A DNA stretch of 9,856 nucleotides. It comes from Verrucomicrobiota bacterium (GTDB lineage Bacteria; Verrucomicrobiota; Lentisphaeria; Victivallales; Victivallaceae). The notes below the pieces were generated by a model. It was given only the letters and a program-made list of their open reading frames with translations, was not told the DNA's origin and searched no databases. How positions within the stretch are numbered: the stretch's first letter is position 1; the number at the start of each line of letters is the position of its first letter. Both the position numbers and the translations under genes were made by a program. Location: the NCBI GenBank assembly GCA_023459755.1, contig JAEWSS010000230.1:1-9856 (forward strand), in the 5' to 3' direction. Positions 7,076 through 9,856 of the stretch are shown one piece after another.

Positions 7076-7104
7076 ACTATATCTCGCGGAACGTTCAAAG
7101 TCAA
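7076..7104 (-). promoter_or_regulatory. sigma-70-type promoter of dxs
   Basis: On the - strand a -35 element TTGACT (7104-7099) and a -10 element TATAGT (7081-7076) are separated by exactly 17 bases. Each hexamer differs from consensus at one position. The start of transcription is expected near 7069, giving a leader of about 39 bases to TTG 7030. The promoter sits in the short gap after fluC. Confidence 0.8.
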
Positions 7105-7121
7105 ATCGGCATCCACGGCTT

Positions 7122-7493
7122 TTAAGCCAGCATTTTCGCACACCGCATACCGACCAGCGCCGCCGCGATACCCAGAAAATTCTGAAGCGAAAAATTGAGC
7201 AAAGCCCGTCCATACATGCCGTTCTGCAGCAACACCGCGCATTCCAAGGCAAAAGTCGAAAACGTGGTGAATGCACCAAGAAAGCCAACCATCGCCAGCG
7301 GCATAAACGGCGCGAACCAGTCAAATTTCGTTCCGGCCGCCACCAGCAGCAGGCCGGCGGCAAACGCACCGGCAACATTGACAATCATGGTCGCGGCGGG
7401 GAACCCCTCACCGCAAATCGCGGTCAGCCAACGCAATGCAAAAAAACGGCACAGCGTGCCGAACGCGCCGGCCGCCATTACCGCCGCCAGCAT
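7122..7493 (-). CDS. fluC: fluoride ion channel FluC (CrcB)
   Basis: Small inner-membrane protein (123 residues from ATG 7493) that works as a dual-topology dimer exporting fluoride. Four hydrophobic segments are visible. Family motifs in order: GAFGTLCRFF near the N-terminus (GxxGxxxR pattern), TMIVNVAGAFAAG (the conserved Asn-Val-x-Gly helix) and GFLGAFTTFSTFALE, whose TTFSTF holds the Phe residues of the ion pathway and the central sodium site. A TTG at 7514 is in frame and would add seven residues (MSGISVK), but ATG 7493 gives the usual short N-terminus for this family. No fluoride riboswitch consensus was found in the 230 bases upstream, although many fluC genes have one. The gene lies between an NMO-like flavoenzyme gene and dxs, with no functional link obvious. 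Confidence 0.93.
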   Translation of the reverse strand: MLAAVMAAGAFGTLCRFFALRWLTAICGEGFPAATMIVNVAGAFAAGLLLVAAGTKFDWFAPFMPLAMVGFLGAFTTFSTFALECAVLLQNGMYGRALLNFSLQNFLGIAAALVGMRCAKMLA

Positions 7494-7723
7494 TTTTACC
7501 GATATTCCGCTCAACTTTCAACCAGGTCTTCCCGCTCGCAAACCCATGACGCCGCACCGGACGCCGGACTTGTAAAGCATAGTTTTGCTAATTAATATAG
7601 CATCGGTGAGCTTTTTTTTCCAAACCGGCGGACGCCTCGGTGCCGCATTTCACTGAAAAAGTGCAAACCGATGCCGCGTCAGTCCTGAAAATGCTGCGAT
7701 CCGTGGAATTTTCCGGCAAGCCG

Positions 7724-8809
7724 TTAATCCGCCAGACCGTTCCGGCACTCTTCGACGAGTTCGGACAACAGCCGCCGCACCGGAACAATTTCCTTCACTC
7801 GATAGGCATTGGCTCCGCAGGTGACCAGCCCGTCGTCAACATTTCCCCGTGCCGCGATGTTCAACGCATTGGCAATACAATACGGCGATTTGCCCGGCAC
7901 GCATGTCTTCAGGCAGTGATAGGTGCAGCGAAACGGTTTTCGTCCATCCCTCAGCAGGTCTTCGACAAATTTATTACGCAAAACCCGCAGCGGCATTCCA
8001 ACCGGACTTTTTATTATGACTATATCGGATTCCGTACTTTTTACATACATTTCCTTGAACCGCCGGTCGGCGTCGCATTCATCGGTGCAAACAAAACGCG
8101 TCCCCATCTGCACGCCGGAGGCGCCAAGCTTCAAGATTGCCGCGATGTCCGCGCCGGTAAAAACACCGCCGGCGGCAATCACCGGAATGCGGCACCCGTG
8201 TTCAAGTTCCACGCCGCGCGTATACGCCGCAACCTCAACAACAATTTCGCCCAGAGAACGCGGATTGCCAAGCTCTTCATATGAAAAACCGAGATGCCCG
8301 CCGGCAGCCGTCCCCTCAACGATCACCGCGTCGGGAATGCGCCGGTACTTCTTCCACCACGTCCGGCAGATGATGGACGCCGCCCGGCCCGACGACACCA
8401 CCGGAACCAGCTTTACCGGCGACGCCCCGACCAGACGCGGCAGATGCAGCGGCAATCCGGCGCCGGAAATAATGACCGCCGCATTTTCATCGACGGCGGC
8501 GCGGACAAGCTCGTCATAGTCGCTGAGCGCGTACATTATGTTCACGCCGAACGGCCGATCCGTCAATTCTCTTGTTTTCCGCAGTATTCGCCGCAACCCC
8601 TGATACGACCTCTCCGCATAACCCAGCTGCGTATTTTCGCAATGCTGGCTCGCGCCCACCGCGGCCACCACGCCAAGTCCGCCGGCATTCGACACCGCCG
8701 CCGCCAGTCCGCACGAGGAGACGTCCACCCCCATGCCCCCCTGAACAATCGGAATGTCAACGGCAATATCTCCGATAAATAATTTAGAAAACAAACTGTT
8801 ACTTTCCAT
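7724..8809 (-). CDS. NAD(P)H-dependent flavin oxidoreductase, nitronate monooxygenase / FabK-like family
   Basis: TIM-barrel FMN protein of 361 residues. N-terminal PIVQGGMG (20-27) and NAGGLGVVAA (41-50) are standard for nitronate monooxygenases and for FabK (enoyl-ACP reductase II). PFGVNIM (86-92), VEGTAAGGHLG (164-174, with His172 at the family catalytic position) and IPVIAAGGVFTGADI (208-222) followed by GVQMGTRFVCTDEC (232-245) line the FMN phosphate and active site. The C-terminus has a Cys-rich stretch (Cys295, 299, 303, 311 and later 331) with SPYCIANAL, a feature of one bacterial subgroup. It either oxidises nitronates such as propionate 3-nitronate or acts in fatty acid synthesis; sequence alone does not separate these. 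ATG 8809 is chosen because AGAGGA lies 4 bases upstream, while the longer in-frame ATG at 8875 falls at the end of the terminator of the preceding gene. Confidence 0.85.
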   Translation of the reverse strand: MESNSLFSKLFIGDIAVDIPIVQGGMGVDVSSCGLAAAVSNAGGLGVVAAVGASQHCENTQLGYAERSYQGLRRILRKTRELTDRPFGVNIMYALSDYDELVRAAVDENAAVIISGAGLPLHLPRLVGASPVKLVPVVSSGRAASIICRTWWKKYRRIPDAVIVEGTAAGGHLGFSYEELGNPRSLGEIVVEVAAYTRGVELEHGCRIPVIAAGGVFTGADIAAILKLGASGVQMGTRFVCTDECDADRRFKEMYVKSTESDIVIIKSPVGMPLRVLRNKFVEDLLRDGRKPFRCTYHCLKTCVPGKSPYCIANALNIAARGNVDDGLVTCGANAYRVKEIVPVRRLLSELVEECRNGLAD

Positions 8810-8813
8810 CAAT

Positions 8814-8819
8814 TCCTCT
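8814..8819 (-). promoter_or_regulatory. ribosome binding site deciding the NMO-like gene start
   Basis: On the - strand AGAGGA is followed by ATTG and then ATG 8809. ATG 8875, which would extend the protein by 22 residues, has only a T run before it and no ribosome site. Confidence 0.75.
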
Positions 8820-8875
8820 TTGCGCGATGAGCGCAGGCCGGTTATCGGCTGTTTTTCGAGCAGGTGTTTCAACAT

Positions 8876-8907
8876 AAAAAGGCACGGGATGCATACACCC
8901 CGTGCCT
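8876..8907 (-). terminator. intrinsic terminator of the RRM protein gene
   Basis: A perfect 9-bp stem (8880-8888 with 8899-8907) with a 10-base loop lies 23 bases after the RRM gene stop. On the - strand it runs directly into TTTTT. This separates the RRM gene from the NMO-like gene. On the + strand it is followed by TCTTAAAAA and would not terminate. Confidence 0.88.
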
Positions 8908-8930
8908 CTTAAAAATCACAACCGGCTGTT

Positions 8931-9218
8931 TTACCAGCGATTGCCACCGCCGAATGAACGACGCGCCGGACGCTCTTCGCGCGGCTTGGCCTCATTGACC
9001 TTCAGATTGCGATCGCCGAGCGCCTTGCCGTCAAGCGCGGTCATGGCGGCCTGCGCCTCTTCATTGTTGTTCATTTCAACAAAGCCGAAGCCCTTTGAAC
9101 GACCGGTGTCGCGATCATTGATAATGGCAACCGAATCAACGGTTCCATAATTGGCAAAAGCGGTTTTGAGTTCGGATTCGGTGGTGGAAAAAGAGAGATT
9201 ACCCACATACATCTTCAT
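8931..9218 (-). CDS. small RNA-binding protein with one RRM domain and Arg/Gly-rich tail
   Basis: Protein of 95 residues with a single RNA recognition motif: RNP2 is MYVGNLSF (3-10) and RNP1 is KGFGFVEM (42-49), both with the aromatic residues that stack on RNA bases. The order beta-alpha-beta-beta-alpha-beta is complete by about residue 77. A short basic tail (EERPARRSFGGGNRW) follows. It resembles the Rbp proteins known from cyanobacteria and found in PVC bacteria and others, where several are cold-induced and act on mRNA. ATG 9218 is chosen because AAAGGA lies 8 bases upstream and the RRM begins right after it; the frame stays open upstream to 9383 but that part has no RRM-like content. 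The gene has its own terminator and a long leader with stem-loops, so regulation after transcription, including by itself, is possible but unproven. Confidence 0.93.
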   Translation of the reverse strand: MKMYVGNLSFSTTESELKTAFANYGTVDSVAIINDRDTGRSKGFGFVEMNNNEEAQAAMTALDGKALGDRNLKVNEAKPREERPARRSFGGGNRW

Positions 9219-9233
9219 GGTGGATGTCCTTTC

Positions 9234-9247
9234 GCGGCATTGGCCGC
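9234..9247 (-). promoter_or_regulatory. stem-loop next to the RRM gene ribosome site
   Basis: On the - strand GCGGC-CAAT-GCCGC forms a perfect 5-bp hairpin that ends one base before the AAAGGA ribosome site. It could affect ribosome access or expose the site. It is short and could arise by chance. Confidence 0.35.
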
Positions 9248-9308
9248 AGTTCTTCAAGCCGGACAAAGAAGTTCGATTTTTACGGTCTGGGATTTGCTTG
9301 AAAGGAAT

Positions 9309-9333
9309 CGGGAGGCGGTTTCTTACGCTCCCG
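9309..9333 (-). promoter_or_regulatory. stem-loop in the predicted RRM gene leader
   Basis: CGGGAG (9309-9314) pairs with CTCCCG (9328-9333). Two further C-G/G-C pairs (9316-9317 with 9326-9327) form across one bulged G (9315), giving 8 bp and an 8-base loop. It would lie near the 5' end of the leader if transcription starts near 9341. Confidence 0.4.
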
Positions 9334-9347
9334 TAATAACGATCTAG

Positions 9348-9377
9348 AAAATAGACAAACTGTATTGTTTTATACAA
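9348..9377 (-). promoter_or_regulatory. candidate promoter of the RRM gene
   Basis: On the - strand TTGTAT (9377-9372) and TATTTT (9353-9348) are 18 bases apart. The -10 is weak. This would give a leader of about 120 bases before ATG 9218. It overlaps a perfect palindrome (9362-9380). Confidence 0.35.
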
Positions 9378-9380
9378 TAC
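9362..9380. promoter_or_regulatory. perfect 7+5+7 palindrome, possible operator
   Basis: GTATTGT (9362-9368) and ACAATAC (9374-9380) are perfect inverted repeats around a 5-base centre. The size fits a dimeric repressor site, and it covers the candidate -35 region of the RRM gene. AT-rich composition and no following T run argue against a terminator. Confidence 0.45.
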
Positions 9381-9758
9381 CAACCGAGCACTATATCCAA
9401 CGGAATGGAACGATTTACCATTACCGATCCGTTGATCGGCAGTGTTGTCCGCTCCGTCGCTATGTAATTACAATATCATGCCGTATCAATATTGCAAACG
9501 CATTTCAAAAAAAAGTCAAAAATAACTGATTGGCATCAAATTAAAAACGCTGTTCAAAAACATGCGGATATGGGACGCGGTGCCGCAATTCCATAAAACC
9601 GCACCGGGTCAAATGCCGCCGCGCCGCCGGTCATGCCGATTTTACACACTTTAACTGAAGCAGCGGTTGAAAAACGCCGGGAACACGGGTATGTTATCTT
9701 TTAGATAAAAAAAATCTTATTGCAGTATACTATAAAAACAAAAACGGAGACGAACAAA
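9381..9758. other. AT-rich divergent intergenic region
   Basis: No convincing gene lies here. It holds several small dyads: CCGATC-CGTT-GATCGG (9424-9439), TGTAATTACA (9463-9472), CAATATTG (9487-9494) and TTATCT-TTT-AGATAA (9694-9708). The stretch 9440-9560 is markedly richer in A/T than the genes. It separates the RRM gene (-) from the sugar isomerase-like gene (+), so control elements for both are expected here. Confidence 0.6.
9694..9708. promoter_or_regulatory. inverted repeat upstream of the last gene, possible operator
   Basis: TTATCT (9694-9699) and AGATAA (9703-9708) flank TTT. It lies 50 bases before ATG 9759 and just before the -10-like TATACT (9726-9731), where a regulator could overlap the -35 area. 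No good -35 hexamer is present, which would fit an activator-dependent promoter. Confidence 0.35.
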
Positions 9759-9856
9759 ATGAAAATCGGAATGATCGCGGAAATGCTTCGCGAACCGCTG
9801 TTCCAGTCGCTTGACACCGCCAGGGCCATGGGCGCCACCGGCGTTCAGCTCTATGC
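9759..9856 (+). CDS. sugar phosphate isomerase/epimerase-like protein (5' part, truncated by window edge)
   Basis: Only the first 32 codons are present. MKIGMIAE begins a TIM-barrel strand, and the following helix ends with ARAMGATGVQLY, the first strand-helix-strand unit typical of xylose isomerase-like (AP endonuclease family 2 fold) sugar isomerases and epimerases. GGAG (9746-9749) is 9 bases before ATG 9759, which supports the start. Proteins of this family commonly act in uptake and conversion of unusual sugars or inositols; the substrate is not predictable from this fragment. Confidence 0.7.
   Translation, partial: MKIGMIAEMLREPLFQSLDTARAMGATGVQLY

Noticed and set aside
7515..7723. Fluoride riboswitch or terminator in the gap between the NMO-like gene and fluC
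   Set aside because: I looked for the fluoride riboswitch core and saw no match. Only weak stems and an A8 run (- strand, complement of 7611-7618) are present, with no convincing promoter or terminator.
7640..8284. 214-residue + strand open frame opposite the NMO-like gene
   Set aside because: Overlaps the conserved FMN-binding region on the other strand and shows no recognisable features.
8810..8875. Longer start (ATG 8875) for the NMO-like protein
   Set aside because: The ATG lies at the T run of the preceding terminator with no ribosome site, and the added residues do not look like the family N-terminus; ATG 8809 has AGAGGA nearby.
9219..9383. N-terminal extension of the RRM protein to 9383
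   Set aside because: The extension has no RRM content, while ATG 9218 has a ribosome site and begins directly at the RRM fold.
9540..9660. Possible small RNA or short gene in the divergent intergenic region
   Set aside because: Only a 6-bp inverted repeat (CGGTGC/GCACCG, 9578-9606) with a 17-base loop is seen, with no T run, promoter or ribosome site to support it.

Overview
The window looks like chromosomal DNA from a Gram-negative bacterium, moderately GC-rich with a strong G/C bias at third codon positions. Two lipoprotein signal peptides and an ABC-transport auxiliary lipoprotein imply an outer membrane. A short glycine-tailed RRM protein, a multidomain GH20-like glycosidase and a TIM-barrel sugar isomerase/epimerase together fit the Planctomycetes-Verrucomicrobia-Lentisphaerae group, perhaps Lentisphaerae (Victivallis-like). 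That placement is inference from gene content. No mobile element, CRISPR array, rRNA or tRNA was recognised.

Region 1 (about 1-2300, + strand): the possible 3' end of an upstream gene is followed by an ABC-transport auxiliary lipoprotein (PqiC/MlaD-partner type), mraY, and a chagasin-family (I42) protease-inhibitor lipoprotein. Gaps are short (18 and 65 bases) with no terminator inside, so one envelope-related transcript is likely. mraY is not next to other mur or division genes here. The block ends at a strong hairpin (2319-2366) that can stop transcription from both sides.

Region 2 (2409-9218, - strand): in transcription order, an RRM protein with its own terminator, an NMO/FabK-like flavin oxidoreductase, a FluC fluoride channel, dxs (1-deoxy-D-xylulose-5-phosphate synthase), and a large GH20-like glycosidase. 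These look like separate short units. dxs has its own textbook sigma-70 promoter (TTGACT, 17 bases, TATAGT). The glycosidase reading frame lacks a signal peptide, but one lies just upstream, out of frame by one base beside G runs, which suggests a frameshift or sequence error.

Region 3 (9219-9856): a 540-base divergent intergenic region holds a candidate promoter overlapping a perfect operator-like palindrome, a long structured leader for the RRM gene, and other small dyads. It ends with the start of a + strand gene resembling a sugar phosphate isomerase/epimerase, cut by the window edge.

Most genes are housekeeping or common accessory types. I do not see a convincing previously undescribed multi-gene system. 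The best leads are the glycosidase frameshift, the unusual MraY active-site loop and gene context, the GH20 active-site variant with an unassigned N-terminal domain, and the control region of the RRM gene.
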